From positions 1 to 64,000 of the forward strand of contig NZ_JQLW01000007.1 in the NCBI RefSeq assembly GCF_000744415.1: a stretch of 64,000 bases of DNA, written 5' to 3'. How positions within the stretch are numbered: the first letter of the stretch is position 1; each line of letters starts with the position of its first letter. The notes under the pieces are model-generated. The model had not been told where the DNA came from and searched no databases. It saw only the letters and a program-made list of their open reading frames with translations. The translations under genes and the position numbers were made by a program. The DNA is from Ghiorsea bivora. GTDB taxonomy: Bacteria > Pseudomonadota > Zetaproteobacteria > Mariprofundales > Mariprofundaceae. Shown here piece by piece: positions 17,504 to 27,212 of this stretch.

Positions 17504-18256
17504 GTGTGTTTTATGTCTAAATTAAGTCGGTACTGTGCATTTGTGATTGTTTTTTTGTTTTCCACGCCAACATGGGCAGCGACTTCTGACTGTTTTCCTT
17601 TTGTCGGTGAACATTATAAATATGATGTGGGTTGGGAGTTTATCAATGCAGGTACTGCGGAGGTTAAAATAACGCAGCACGGAGATAATGGCTACCAAGT
17701 ACATAATTTTGCGCGAACCAATGGCTTTTTTGATATGTTTAAAAAAGTACGGGATACCTTGGTGTCCGAAGGTATTTGTTTGGGTGATAAGATGCAAAGC
17801 AGCTTATTTTGGACAGACCAACTTGAAAAAGGTAATCATACCAAAAAGCGCATCGAATATTTATGGCGCGAAAATAAAGTTCAATACCAGAACAATGAGA
17901 AAAACTTAACATTTGATGTAAAAGCAGGGCACCTGAGTGTGTTGGATGCATTTTATTTAACCCGCCTTCATCCGCCCACCAAAGATAAGCCGATTTCTAT
18001 TCCCGTATTTGATTCTGAGAAGAAATACGATGTGATTGTGAAGCTATTGAAACACCAGAAGATTACAGGTTTGGATGGTAAACGTATTGATTGTTTGGTG
18101 ATTCAGCCAGAGTTGAAGACAGAAGGTGTGTTTACCAGCGTGGGTGTGATTAAAATTTGGCTGACCAATGATGCGCGGCGCATTCCATTAAAAATTACTG
18201 CAAAAATTAAGATTGGACGTATTGTTGTGCGCCTAACGGAGTATTCAAAAACATGA
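17504..18256 (+). CDS. DUF3108 exported protein
   Basis: A 250-residue protein with a signal peptide ending near PTWAA (about 23-27) and the DUF3108 signature GEHYKYDVGWEFINAGTAEV, followed by beta-rich sequence. Function not established; members occur with envelope genes. The start is GTG 17504 or ATG 17513; the purine run AAGGG is better spaced for GTG. It lies between waaC and a methyltransferase whose ATG overlaps its stop. Confidence 0.8.
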   Translation: MCFMSKLSRYCAFVIVFLFSTPTWAATSDCFPFVGEHYKYDVGWEFINAGTAEVKITQHGDNGYQVHNFARTNGFFDMFKKVRDTLVSEGICLGDKMQSSLFWTDQLEKGNHTKKRIEYLWRENKVQYQNNEKNLTFDVKAGHLSVLDAFYLTRLHPPTKDKPISIPVFDSEKKYDVIVKLLKHQKITGLDGKRIDCLVIQPELKTEGVFTSVGVIKIWLTNDARRIPLKITAKIKIGRIVVRLTEYSKT

Positions 18257-18828
18257 CTGAAAACAAAAACAAACCTTTGAACCCTTATGATGATTTCTTT
18301 TATCACCATAGACCTCGCCTCACGGGCATTGCAGCACTTATCATTATCTTCTTTGCCCAGCCAACGCTAGAATCGTTATGCCTTGGTTCGATTATTGTGA
18401 TTCTTGGTGAAATGGGTCGCACTTGGGCGCTGGGTTATATCGATAAAGATGCCGCTTTGGCGACAACGGGACCTTATGCTTTTACGCGAAACCCTTTATA
18501 TGTATTTAATACAACCATGTTTATTGGTTTTTGTGTGATGGCAAACCAGCTGGTTCCTGCTTTGGTAGCTGCGGTTTTGTTTGTTTGGATTTATATTGTT
18601 GTGATTAAGATTGAAGCTGAGCGGATGGTGGATTTGTTTGGAGCGTCGTATGCTGAATGGTCGAAACATGTACCCTTGTTTATCCCACGTTTAACACCAT
18701 GGAAAGATAGAGCAAAAAAAGCGTATTCTTTTGCTTTAATGCTTGGGCATAAAGAACCCAAACATTGGTTTGGAACGGTTGTGGGTTTATCTATCTTTTA
18801 TGCTATTTATTACTTTCAAAATACTTAA
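18253..18828 (+). CDS. Membrane methyltransferase of the isoprenylcysteine/phospholipid methyltransferase (ICMT/PEMT) type
   Basis: A 191-residue, four- to five-helix membrane protein. The C-terminal SAM-binding pattern is TTGPYAFTRNPLYVFNTTMF (about 77-96) followed by KIEAERMVDLFGASYAEW. Such bacterial enzymes methylate lipids or other hydrophobic substrates; the target is unknown. ATGA overlap with the DUF3108 gene upstream points to one operon. Confidence 0.85.
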   Translation: MTENKNKPLNPYDDFFYHHRPRLTGIAALIIIFFAQPTLESLCLGSIIVILGEMGRTWALGYIDKDAALATTGPYAFTRNPLYVFNTTMFIGFCVMANQLVPALVAAVLFVWIYIVVIKIEAERMVDLFGASYAEWSKHVPLFIPRLTPWKDRAKKAYSFALMLGHKEPKHWFGTVVGLSIFYAIYYFQNT

Positions 18829-18840
18829 AAATCACTGTGC

Positions 18841-20028
18841 ATGACTTGTAATTCTAGCTTAGCAAACGTGGCAAAATATGTTTTTGTTACGTTTTGGCTT
18901 GTTGCCGCATTTGGGGCTTGGCAACATGTGCAAGCGCAAAAGCCGTGGTCGAGCATTGCTTGGTCACCCATATTTAAAGATACAAGCAGCACGCCCTTAT
19001 ATCGTGAACAGCTTATACCCAATGCAGGACAAGGTTCTACACATAGTGTGAGTACAGCCGTATTACCATCGGGTGATTTGGTTGCTTTTTGGTTTGGTGG
19101 TTCAAGAGAAGGTGCAAAAGATGTACGTATCTTTCAAAGCTTTTTTAAACAAACACAACAAGTATGGACAACGCCTACTGCAATCTTGGATGTACCAACA
19201 TTGGCAGCATCTGTAGGACGTTATATTGGTAAATTGGGCAATCCTTTGGTTTTTATCGACCAACATCAGCGCATGTGGCTTTATGTTGTCTCCGTATCGT
19301 ATGGTGGTTGGGCGGGCAGTAGTTTAAATGTGATGTTTTCAGATGACTTAGGCAAACATTGGAATACTCCAAAAAAACTCATTACTTCGCCATTTATCAA
19401 TGTGAGTACGCTGGTTCGTAATACCATGTATGCGATGCAAGATGGTAGCATGTTGTTACCCGTCTACCATGAGTTTGCCGCACAGCTCCCTGAGTTGTTA
19501 CGCGTTTCACCTCAGGGTGAAGTGATGGAAAAGGTACGAATGTATGGCAATGGGGGCGGAATACAACCATCATTGGTACAAGGCAAAAACAGACAAGTTT
19601 ATGCGTTTATGCGGGCAGGTTCGCATACCCAAGACTGGAAAGTGATTCGTTTAAAAAGTAAAAATGAAGGCAAAACTTGGTCAGATTTTACATTAACCGA
19701 CCTTCCCAACCCCAATTCAGCACAAATTGTTGAGAAAGTTGATGGAAATTTATGGATTTGGGTGGGCAATCATAATCCGAAACATAGACAAGACTTAACG
19801 CTGGCTGTTTCTCACGACTTGGAGAAACCTTGGCAAGTGGTTTATCAGTTTGAACAAGGCAAAAACCATCAAGCATTTTCATACCCCGCGATTGTACAAG
19901 GTAAAGATGGTGTGTGGAACTTGCTTTACACGGCAAACCGAAAAAACATTAAACATGTTCAATTTAATCGGGCATGGTTAAATCAGGTTATGCAACAGAT
20001 GGACGTACAGCAGGTAGGCGTGCAATGA
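18841..20028 (+). CDS. Secreted BNR-repeat, sialidase-like protein
   Basis: A 395-residue protein with an N-terminal hydrophobic segment (about 8-24) and a six-bladed beta-propeller of the exo-alpha-sialidase type. Asp-box-like motifs are seen: SDDLGKHWNTPK, SKNEGKTWSDFT and SHDLEKPWQV. The leading segment AGQGSTHSVSTAVLPSGDLV is typical of this subgroup. Catalytic Tyr/Glu residues of true sialidases cannot be assigned by eye, so activity is uncertain. In this position it may trim or bind surface glycan. ATGA overlap with the next gene. Confidence 0.75.
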   Translation: MTCNSSLANVAKYVFVTFWLVAAFGAWQHVQAQKPWSSIAWSPIFKDTSSTPLYREQLIPNAGQGSTHSVSTAVLPSGDLVAFWFGGSREGAKDVRIFQSFFKQTQQVWTTPTAILDVPTLAASVGRYIGKLGNPLVFIDQHQRMWLYVVSVSYGGWAGSSLNVMFSDDLGKHWNTPKKLITSPFINVSTLVRNTMYAMQDGSMLLPVYHEFAAQLPELLRVSPQGEVMEKVRMYGNGGGIQPSLVQGKNRQVYAFMRAGSHTQDWKVIRLKSKNEGKTWSDFTLTDLPNPNSAQIVEKVDGNLWIWVGNHNPKHRQDLTLAVSHDLEKPWQVVYQFEQGKNHQAFSYPAIVQGKDGVWNLLYTANRKNIKHVQFNRAWLNQVMQQMDVQQVGVQ

Positions 20029-20570
20029 CATTAGGGCTTACGCTGTTTTTCTACTGGTTGAGCCTAGCATGGGTGAGGCTGGTGCGTCTTGATGCCAGCA
20101 TTAAAGTTAACGTTGCTACATTATTTATCATTTCACCTTTTGTAGTTTATCCTTTTGTGTATAGCCCTGTGTGGTGGTTACGTGGTTTAACTGGCGATTT
20201 AAGCTTAACCACAACAGTTCTGCTTGTTGCAGCCGTGTATGTGAAACTGTTTGACAAGAAGTTGATTGCAACGAAAGAAAGAAAGCTGATGTTGTGGTCT
20301 GTAGTTGGGTTTGGTGTGGTATTTTATCCATTGGCTTTAGGTGTTGGACAATTAGACCCTTATGTTTGGGGATATGCCAATGTTTATATGCTTGGCATGG
20401 TACTAGGTTTGAGTTTATTGCTGTTTTTACGCCAGTATTATGTGTTTGCGACGACTTTATTATTGGCTGTATTGGCATGGAATGTTGGGCTTTTACAATC
20501 TGTGAATCTCTGGGACTATCTCCTTGACCCTTTTATTTTCTTTTATGCTTTGCTGCGTTTATTAAGATGA
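20025..20570 (+). CDS. Polytopic membrane protein, unknown function
   Basis: A 181-residue protein from ATG 20025, which overlaps the stop of the sialidase-like gene (ATGA). About five to six hydrophobic helices cover nearly all of it (TLGLTLFFYWLSLAWV, VNVATLFIISPFVVYPFVYS, NVYMLGMVLGLSLLLFL). It is followed by another ATGA overlap with a GT4 gene. No family recognised; the tight coupling suggests a partner in glycan export or modification. Confidence 0.75.
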   Translation: MTLGLTLFFYWLSLAWVRLVRLDASIKVNVATLFIISPFVVYPFVYSPVWWLRGLTGDLSLTTTVLLVAAVYVKLFDKKLIATKERKLMLWSVVGFGVVFYPLALGVGQLDPYVWGYANVYMLGMVLGLSLLLFLRQYYVFATTLLLAVLAWNVGLLQSVNLWDYLLDPFIFFYALLRLLR

Positions 20571-21667
20571 AAATTTTAGAACTGTGTTTGTCACCCAATA
20601 AGGGTGGTTTAGAGCTTTATTTTGCGGATGTTTGTAATGCTTTGATGCCTCATATGCAGGTATTGAGTGTGATTGCACCGAATTCCAAATTAAAACCACT
20701 GATACATTGCGATACCATAGAACTTGTTAAGAAAGTTCACTATTTCCCTTGTTTGGCGGCAAAGAAACTTGCAAGTATCATTGATATGAATGGTATTGAT
20801 ATCATTCATTTGCACTGGAATAAAGATTTAACATTGGCTGTGTTGGCAAAGCTTTTTTCAAAACGAAAACCAAAATTGGTGATTACACGGCATATGAAGT
20901 TTCCTGCGATGAAAGATGGTGTTCTGCACAGGTTTTTATATCAACATATTGATCATATCATGGCGATTACCCAAACCATGGCATTGGATTTAAAACGTTT
21001 TATTCCTGATGATGTACGTCCTGAGATATCCGTGAATTATTTGGGTATTGATAGTGTTTCACCATTTAGCGATGAAGAAGTATCACAAATAAGAGCTTTG
21101 TATGATGCTGAAAACAAAAATTTTTTGATTGCTTTGGTAGGGCGTATTGATGCGGACAAAGGACATGATTTACTCCTAGAAGCGTTAGGCATAGCAAAAA
21201 CTAAGGGTTTACCTTTTAAAGTATTGGTGGTGGGGCATCCCATGCAGGAAAGTTATTTACAGGGATTGAAAGAACGGGTTAAAACACAAGGTTTACAAGA
21301 TGAAATGTTATTCCTTGGCTTTGTGGATGAGCCAAGATGTTTGATGCAGGCATGTGATGTATTGGTCTTGGCAACCATTGAAGAGACCTTTGGTTTGGTA
21401 TTGATTGAAGCCATGAGCGTGGGTACGCCTGTGATTGGTAGCAATCGAGGTGGGGTGCCTGAAATCATTGAAGATAAACAAACAGGACTGTTGTTTGAAT
21501 CATGTGATAGCCAAAGTTTGTTCGAAGCCTTAGAAACACTCTACTTAAACCCTGAACAAGCCAAAACATATGCAGATAAGGCTTTTATCAAGGTGCAGGA
21601 AAAGTTTGCTGTGCAGGCGCATATTGAAACTTTGGTAAACAGACTTAAGGAGGTTGTAAATGGTTGA
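20567..21667 (+). CDS. GT4-family glycosyltransferase
   Basis: A 366-residue GT-B enzyme. Seen: LSPNKGGLELYFADVCNAL (8-26), FLIALVGRIDADKGHDLLLE (domain 2 start), and the E-x7-E region EETFGLVLIEAMSVGTPVIG that contacts the nucleotide sugar. Probably adds a sugar to the LPS core or O-chain. Its end overlaps the next GT2 gene by 8 bases, with a GGAGG site inside the GT4 reading frame. Confidence 0.9.
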   Translation: MKILELCLSPNKGGLELYFADVCNALMPHMQVLSVIAPNSKLKPLIHCDTIELVKKVHYFPCLAAKKLASIIDMNGIDIIHLHWNKDLTLAVLAKLFSKRKPKLVITRHMKFPAMKDGVLHRFLYQHIDHIMAITQTMALDLKRFIPDDVRPEISVNYLGIDSVSPFSDEEVSQIRALYDAENKNFLIALVGRIDADKGHDLLLEALGIAKTKGLPFKVLVVGHPMQESYLQGLKERVKTQGLQDEMLFLGFVDEPRCLMQACDVLVLATIEETFGLVLIEAMSVGTPVIGSNRGGVPEIIEDKQTGLLFESCDSQSLFEALETLYLNPEQAKTYADKAFIKVQEKFAVQAHIETLVNRLKEVVNG

Positions 21668-22409
21668 TATTTCAGTGGTAATGATTACCAAAAATGCAGA
21701 ACGTAAACTTACGCAATGCCTTACCTCTTTGAGCGCATTTGATGAAGTGGTGATTTATGATAATGGTTCCACAGATAATACATTGGAAATTGCAAAAGGT
21801 TTTGACAATGTAAAAGTGTTTGAAGGTGCATTTTTTGGCTTTGGTAAAACCAAAGCACATGCCGCAACGCTAGCGACACATGATTGGGTGTTTTCGCTTG
21901 ATGCTGATGAAGTGGTTAGCTCAGATCTGGCAGCAGAATTAAGCAATAAAACCTTGGATGCTGGGGTATGTTATCAGGTGCAGCGGGATAATTATTATCG
22001 GGGAAAACATATCAAATGTTGCGGTTGGTACCCTGAATATATTGTGCGTTTATACCATCGCGGTCAAGCCAACTTTTCTGATGCACCCGTGCATGAGACA
22101 GTGCAAACCAAAGGTTTAAAAGTGGAAAAATTACAGGCTCCTATTGAGCATTATTCTTTTGATAGTGTGGCTGATTTTTTGGTAAAAATTCAGAGTTATT
22201 CGGAGATTTATGCCAAAGATATGCAAGGTAAAAAGGATGTTTCCATTTTTGCAGGTTTAGGTCGTGGCGTGTTTGCATTTATTAAAAGTTATTTCTTTCG
22301 CAAAGGTATCTTTTGTGGTTTTGAAGGTTTTACCATTGCCTTTTTTCACGGCTTAGGTACAACAGTGAAATACCTCAAACTTTATGAGAAAAATCATCCT
22401 AGGAAATAA
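21660..22409 (+). CDS. GT2-family glycosyltransferase, WaaE/KdtX-like
   Basis: A 249-residue GT-A enzyme: DISVVMITKNAERKLTQCL (3-21), IYDNGSTDNTLEIAKGF (32-48), and the metal-binding SLDADEVV. This length and the CGWYPEYIVRLYHRG block match WaaE/KdtX-type LPS core beta-glucosyltransferases. It is the last plus-strand gene of the cluster; its 3' end overlaps the convergent heptosyltransferase gene by 11 bases. Confidence 0.87.
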   Translation: MVDISVVMITKNAERKLTQCLTSLSAFDEVVIYDNGSTDNTLEIAKGFDNVKVFEGAFFGFGKTKAHAATLATHDWVFSLDADEVVSSDLAAELSNKTLDAGVCYQVQRDNYYRGKHIKCCGWYPEYIVRLYHRGQANFSDAPVHETVQTKGLKVEKLQAPIEHYSFDSVADFLVKIQSYSEIYAKDMQGKKDVSIFAGLGRGVFAFIKSYFFRKGIFCGFEGFTIAFFHGLGTTVKYLKLYEKNHPRK

Positions 22410-23373
22410 GTTGTTGTAGGTCCTTTTGGACAGTTTCAAAGAGTTTCTGACGCTCTTGCGGATCTTGGGGAATCATATAATTGTGTTGTAAAGTTTTGTC
22501 ACCAATACCCTGCCAGCGTTTATCTGAGGCGAATAATGAGTCTGCAAAAAAGGTCATGGTGGGTGTACCCACAGCAGAAGCCAAATGAAATGTACCAGTG
22601 GAAGTGCTGATAAAAAGCTTAAATGATGCAATCAGTTTGGAAAAGTCAGCAACGCTGCCTTGTGAAGTATAGGTCTTGGCTGCGAGGTCTCCCTTTTTTG
22701 CCATAAATGCTTGGTGAAACGCTTCATCACCAGGTCCAAAAGTAAAAATGATGTCAATATTTGGTAAATTTTGTATAGATTCAGCAAGCGTAATGTATTC
22801 TTCAATATTCCAATTGGCATCGGATGAACCACCAAACCCTGGGTGAAAAGCAATGACGGGGTGTTGTACCCTTAAGTTTTTACAAAATGTTTGATAGGTT
22901 GTTTGTATGTCTTGGTGAGAAAACTGCAGCAAAGGTTGCGGGTATTGGGTGCTGATGTCTGGACATGCCGCCTGAATTAATTGTATATTATAAGCAAATT
23001 CAGGCATTTTAACTTGAGAACGTCGCTGCATGATACGTTGGTTATAAAATACTTGGGCGACTTTAGTAGCAGGCGCAATACGTTTGGGAATACGAGCAAG
23101 CCATTGGGCTATGGCAACACGTGTGTTCGAAAATAAGGTGAAAGAAATATCAAAATCACCTTGTTGTAGTTCTTTGGCAAGTGCCGTGGTGCTTTGGCCT
23201 GTATCAAGCAATACATTATCAATAAAACTGCATGCCTCAGCAATACTTTGATTGATGGGTGAAATTAATACCGTGATATGGCAATCGGGCATATGTTGTT
23301 TGAGAATATAACAAGCGGGTAGGGCAGTGATAAAATCACCAAGTTTATCATTGCGAACAATAAGGATGTTCAT
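22399..23373 (-). CDS. GT9-family heptosyltransferase
   Basis: A 324-residue GT9 protein beginning MNILIVRNDKLGDFITALPA, the usual ADP-heptose:LPS heptosyltransferase opening. It has VIAFHPGFGGSSDANWN and a C-terminal STSTGTFHLASAVGTPTMTF. WaaF/WaaQ-like by fold; it differs clearly from the WaaC-like gene upstream, so the pair could build a two-heptose core. Its ATGA start overlaps the stop of the ligase gene. Confidence 0.85.
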   Translation of the reverse strand: MNILIVRNDKLGDFITALPACYILKQHMPDCHITVLISPINQSIAEACSFIDNVLLDTGQSTTALAKELQQGDFDISFTLFSNTRVAIAQWLARIPKRIAPATKVAQVFYNQRIMQRRSQVKMPEFAYNIQLIQAACPDISTQYPQPLLQFSHQDIQTTYQTFCKNLRVQHPVIAFHPGFGGSSDANWNIEEYITLAESIQNLPNIDIIFTFGPGDEAFHQAFMAKKGDLAAKTYTSQGSVADFSKLIASFKLFISTSTGTFHLASAVGTPTMTFFADSLFASDKRWQGIGDKTLQHNYMIPQDPQERQKLFETVQKDLQQLIS

Positions 23374-24641
23374 GGGTCTTGTTTAGAAGAACTGAGCCCA
23401 AAACCAAGTACCAGAATGGCAAACACAGTTTCATAGTGTGTATTTAAGCTTGGTTCGGTGAGACCATGCAAAATAACACTGATACCACTTGCCGTAAGTA
23501 AGTAAGCGTTCATGGTATCGTGTTGCCAATCTTTAACCCAGCCTGTTCGTACCCATTGCCAGCATAAGTAGATTAAAATCAATAACCCAATAGGTCCCCA
23601 GCGAGATAAGGCAAAAAGGAATTCATTGTGTGGGTGACCATAAAAAACCTTTTTCTCGTTTGGTGTCAGATGTAAGTAGGATAAGTCATGATCAATAAAA
23701 GCTTGTTTAGCAGCATCGGGATAACCTGCGGTACCTACACCAAAGAAAGGGTTGTCTTGCCAAATTTGAATGCTTACCAGCCATATTTTAATGCGCATAT
23801 CGACGTTTTCCCAATGACCATCAAAGAACGAACTTACACCTGTAACGGTACGCTGAATTTTTTCTTGGGTAGGTTGATAGTTGGAAGCAAAAAGCCCTAA
23901 ACCTAGAATGAGTATTGATAAAATAATGAGTTTTGGTTTTAAGTTTTGTGGAAAAAACACTTTAAATATGACCAACGCTAAACAGGCAAAGGTCGTAATA
24001 TAACCACTTCTACCTTGAGCCAAGTATACTGTGATTACAGCATATGTAGCTAAGGTATAACAAAGGATTTGCCAAGGTCTGCGCATGGATGTTGCTGCGA
24101 CCAATAAAGCCCCCGACCAAATACCATAAATAAAACCTAGGGATAAGTGTCCAAAAAAACCTGCAGCATCACCTGCATTGCTGCCTAGACCATTGATGGT
24201 AATCATACCGAAGTATTGCAGTGTACAAATGATAAGGTGTAAAGTTAAAGCAATCGATATGGTAATAAATGCTTGAACCCGTAATGAAGGATTTAAACAA
24301 ACAAGACCCGTAATCACAAACACAAACAACCAATTGATCTGTTTACCAATTTTATGCACAGCTAGAGCATTGAAATCACTCCATAGTGTACCTATGCATG
24401 TGATGCCAATAAATAATAAAATAGCAATAGTTAAGGGTTTGTATTCCTGCCAGCATAATTGCCAGCCTTGTTTGAGTATATTTCTATAAAAAAGCGCTGT
24501 AATCAATAAACATGCGAAGAAGAAATTGCTAGCAGCGATGGCAAAAGGGAAAAATAATAAGCCGAAAAATAAAAAAAAGGATGCCACCTTTATGGTAAAA
24601 GGCGGCACCCCAATTGCAGTTGGGTCAACTTTAGTCATCAA
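23370..24641 (-). CDS. O-antigen ligase family (WaaL/Wzy_C) membrane protein
   Basis: A 423-residue polytopic protein with about 10-12 helices and a periplasmic loop carrying the Wzy_C signature (PFFGVGTAGYPDAAKQAF and YGHPHNEFLFALSRWGPIGL). WaaL joins O-polysaccharide from undecaprenyl pyrophosphate to the lipid A core; polymerase Wzy looks similar, so either is possible. The conserved H in GHPHNEF is likely functional. Two bases separate it from the OmpA lipoprotein gene upstream. Confidence 0.85.
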   Translation of the reverse strand: MMTKVDPTAIGVPPFTIKVASFFLFFGLLFFPFAIAASNFFFACLLITALFYRNILKQGWQLCWQEYKPLTIAILLFIGITCIGTLWSDFNALAVHKIGKQINWLFVFVITGLVCLNPSLRVQAFITISIALTLHLIICTLQYFGMITINGLGSNAGDAAGFFGHLSLGFIYGIWSGALLVAATSMRRPWQILCYTLATYAVITVYLAQGRSGYITTFACLALVIFKVFFPQNLKPKLIILSILILGLGLFASNYQPTQEKIQRTVTGVSSFFDGHWENVDMRIKIWLVSIQIWQDNPFFGVGTAGYPDAAKQAFIDHDLSYLHLTPNEKKVFYGHPHNEFLFALSRWGPIGLLILIYLCWQWVRTGWVKDWQHDTMNAYLLTASGISVILHGLTEPSLNTHYETVFAILVLGFGLSSSKQDP

Positions 24642-24643
24642 TA

Positions 24644-25264
24644 TTATTTTTCGATAAACAGTTCAATTCTTCGGTTTTTAGCTCTGCCTTCAGGCGTATC
24701 ATTGCTGGCAACAGGTTCAACATCTGCCCTGCCTGCCACGGTGATATTTTCTCTAGGAAAACCTAAGCCCCAAGTAAGGTAGCGAGCAACTTCACCAGCA
24801 CGTCTAGCTGATAAGTCCCAGTTGTCTGAGAATTGATTGCGCCATTTTTTTGCCACAGGAAGGTTATCTGTATGCCCAACAATGCGTAACATGACTTTTC
24901 CATCATTGTTATCAATACTTTCAATGACTTTTTTCAAAATATCTGCAGCACCTGCTTGGTCAATTTTAAATGAACCGCTCGAAAATAGGATATCTTGTTG
25001 TAAGGTAACTTTGATGACACCTGTTTGTTCATTTTGTTCAATCAATACTTGTTTGGCGGTTACTTCCTGTTCAAGTTGTTTGTTTAACTCGGCAACAGAC
25101 TGTTGTAACGATGCTTTGGATTGTTTGAGTTTTTCGTTTTCAGCTTGCAGTTGCTCTGCTTTTGCAGCACGAGCATGAAGTGCTTCAAGCTCTTCATCAC
25201 TGATGCTTTGGCAACCAGATAAAATGAACATTGCGAGTATAGTGATACCAATATATTGCTTCAT
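24644..25264 (-). CDS. OmpA-domain lipoprotein with coiled coil (Pal/YiaD-like)
   Basis: A 206-residue lipoprotein: lipobox LSGC with C18, then a coiled coil (about 25-85, LEALHARAAKAEQLQAENEK) and an OmpA-like peptidoglycan-binding domain (about 90-206). The binding motif is LRIVGHTDNLPV...NWDLSARRAGEVARYL, with the D and R that contact diaminopimelate. It would tether outer membrane to murein. Placement with the O-antigen genes is common but not functionally explained. Confidence 0.9.
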   Translation of the reverse strand: MKQYIGITILAMFILSGCQSISDEELEALHARAAKAEQLQAENEKLKQSKASLQQSVAELNKQLEQEVTAKQVLIEQNEQTGVIKVTLQQDILFSSGSFKIDQAGAADILKKVIESIDNNDGKVMLRIVGHTDNLPVAKKWRNQFSDNWDLSARRAGEVARYLTWGLGFPRENITVAGRADVEPVASNDTPEGRAKNRRIELFIEK

Positions 25265-25350
25265 AGTGCTCCCCTTGTTGGTCTTGCTAAGTGAATAATA
25301 ACATAGTTGTATTTGAGTAAATTACACAGCTTCATGCGTTTGTCTAGTTT

Positions 25351-27192
25351 CTAAGGTTGAACTGTGTTCTTTTGACGTTTGCGTTGCAGTAAAATCATTC
25401 GCACACGCTGTAAATTTTGTTCAACCATCTTAAATCCTGGGTAGACTTTTAAGGCTTGTTCAAATACCACTTCTGCCTTTTCAAATTGACCCATGCTCAT
25501 GTATGCTGCACCCAACATGTTCAGTGCGGGCGGATTGTAGGGATAAAATGTTTGGAACGCTTCAAAATATCTGGCGCTTTGTGCATAGTTTTTTTGTTTA
25601 TATGCAACTTGCCCCATGCCAAATACGGCACGGAAGTTCTCATTGTCCCAAACATAAGCTTTTTGATAAAATTGCATTTCTTGTGCTGGTTGTCGCACAT
25701 GTGCCATGGCTTGACCAACATACCATTCCGACACAAGCCAACGTGTTGGCCATATGCAAAGCAAAATAATTGTCATGATACTGAAAATACTTAATACCTT
25801 AGGTTTTATTTGAAATGTGTTTTGATGTTGTGCAGGTAATAAACCCAACCAAGTACCAGCAAGCAGGGCAAAAACAAACATGCTGGCAGGATTGAAAAAG
25901 ACATGATTAAACATGGCATCAAAAAGTACGGCTGAGACAGCTGCTAACCCTGTAATGTATTGTGGATTCCACTGCTGCCAAGATGATTTGAGCAAGCGAA
26001 ACCAAAAATATAATAATAAGCTCATAAAAAGAAGCATGGCAGGTATACCATTTTGTGAAGCAATTTGCAGTATGACATTATGTGGGTTGGTCGTAAAAGT
26101 GCGTGCACTACTTAATGAGTCCCTAAAATCAGGGTAGCGGTTGCTATAGTTGGGGTAGACCCACGCAAAATTGCCGGTACCTTGACCTAAAACTGGGGTG
26201 TCCAGTGTCATGGCTGTTGTTGCCGCAAAAATAGATGTTCGTGCACCCAAAAGAGGGGATAGAGCTACCCACATATCAACCATAGGTGGTTGCAACACCT
26301 GAGCTGTAAGAACAATTTTCCCATCTTCGGTCGCGACTTGTCCTGCAGAGGCTGAAACACGGGCTAAGTCCCTGTAATGGTAGGGTAGTGCATTGTAAAT
26401 CAATAATGATGCGATAAAAGTGCTGCCAATAAGTAAGCTTGGTAACACATAGTCTTTTTTGCATAGCAAAAGGTGCTTGTAATGTTTGATGAATATCAAA
26501 AAGATAATCATAACAGCAACAAACAACCCACCCAATGCACCACGGGAACTTGCAACCAATAGAATGGTTGCAAGTGTTGTTACTGAAAACCAGTTGAGCA
26601 CACGTAAAATAACGTTGTTATGGGTTGCAAGTACCCAGATTAACATGGGCAGCAAGATGATGAGAACATCACCCGTGAAATTCACATGCCCAATCGGTGA
26701 GAATAATACATGAATATTATAATTGGGTTTACCATAGTCTAAGAAATAACTTTCCCAATAGCGGATTGAAAAAATGAATGAGCCTATGGATAAGCTCCAG
26801 ACCAATCGGTTCATCCATTGCGGTTCGTGGCGTGTTGCCCATATGCTAAGCAGTAAAATGCTGATACAAAAAAACCAAAAGGCAAAGCGAATCATACCTT
26901 CTGTCATGTTCGGACCGATAAAAATACCAACAGCAAGAATCAGGGTGTATAAAAGTAGTGCCAAGCTAGGAAGCGTAGGTTTGGGAATAAGCAGTGGTGA
27001 GGGACGTTTGAACCACAACCAAGCTGCTGCAATACCCATCCAGAGAAAACAAAGGGTTAATACCGCCCATTTGGGTTCTTCATTGGGTGCAACAAAGGGG
27101 AATACCCTGATGTTAATCATCAAAGGAAAAGCAAGTAGGGGTGCAATAAGCACCAGCCAAGGTGAATGCGAAAATGATGTTTTATATTGCAT
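25351..27192 (-). CDS. Wzy_C-type O-antigen ligase with C-terminal TPR repeats
   Basis: A 613-residue protein. About 12 helices span 10-470, with the periplasmic Wzy_C loop around 320-370 (TPVLGQGTGNFAWVYP, TNPHNVILQIASQNGIPAML). A soluble tail of two or three TPR units follows (FRAVFGMGQVAYKQKNYAQS and LNMLGAAYMSMGQFEKAEVV). This architecture matches PglL/PilO-like protein O-oligosaccharyltransferases as well as O-antigen polymerases. It is the second Wzy_C protein here. Substrate unresolved. Confidence 0.85.
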   Translation of the reverse strand: MQYKTSFSHSPWLVLIAPLLAFPLMINIRVFPFVAPNEEPKWAVLTLCFLWMGIAAAWLWFKRPSPLLIPKPTLPSLALLLYTLILAVGIFIGPNMTEGMIRFAFWFFCISILLLSIWATRHEPQWMNRLVWSLSIGSFIFSIRYWESYFLDYGKPNYNIHVLFSPIGHVNFTGDVLIILLPMLIWVLATHNNVILRVLNWFSVTTLATILLVASSRGALGGLFVAVMIIFLIFIKHYKHLLLCKKDYVLPSLLIGSTFIASLLIYNALPYHYRDLARVSASAGQVATEDGKIVLTAQVLQPPMVDMWVALSPLLGARTSIFAATTAMTLDTPVLGQGTGNFAWVYPNYSNRYPDFRDSLSSARTFTTNPHNVILQIASQNGIPAMLLFMSLLLYFWFRLLKSSWQQWNPQYITGLAAVSAVLFDAMFNHVFFNPASMFVFALLAGTWLGLLPAQHQNTFQIKPKVLSIFSIMTIILLCIWPTRWLVSEWYVGQAMAHVRQPAQEMQFYQKAYVWDNENFRAVFGMGQVAYKQKNYAQSARYFEAFQTFYPYNPPALNMLGAAYMSMGQFEKAEVVFEQALKVYPGFKMVEQNLQRVRMILLQRKRQKNTVQP

Positions 27193-27212
27193 ATACCCTC
27201 TCGAACAGCTTA

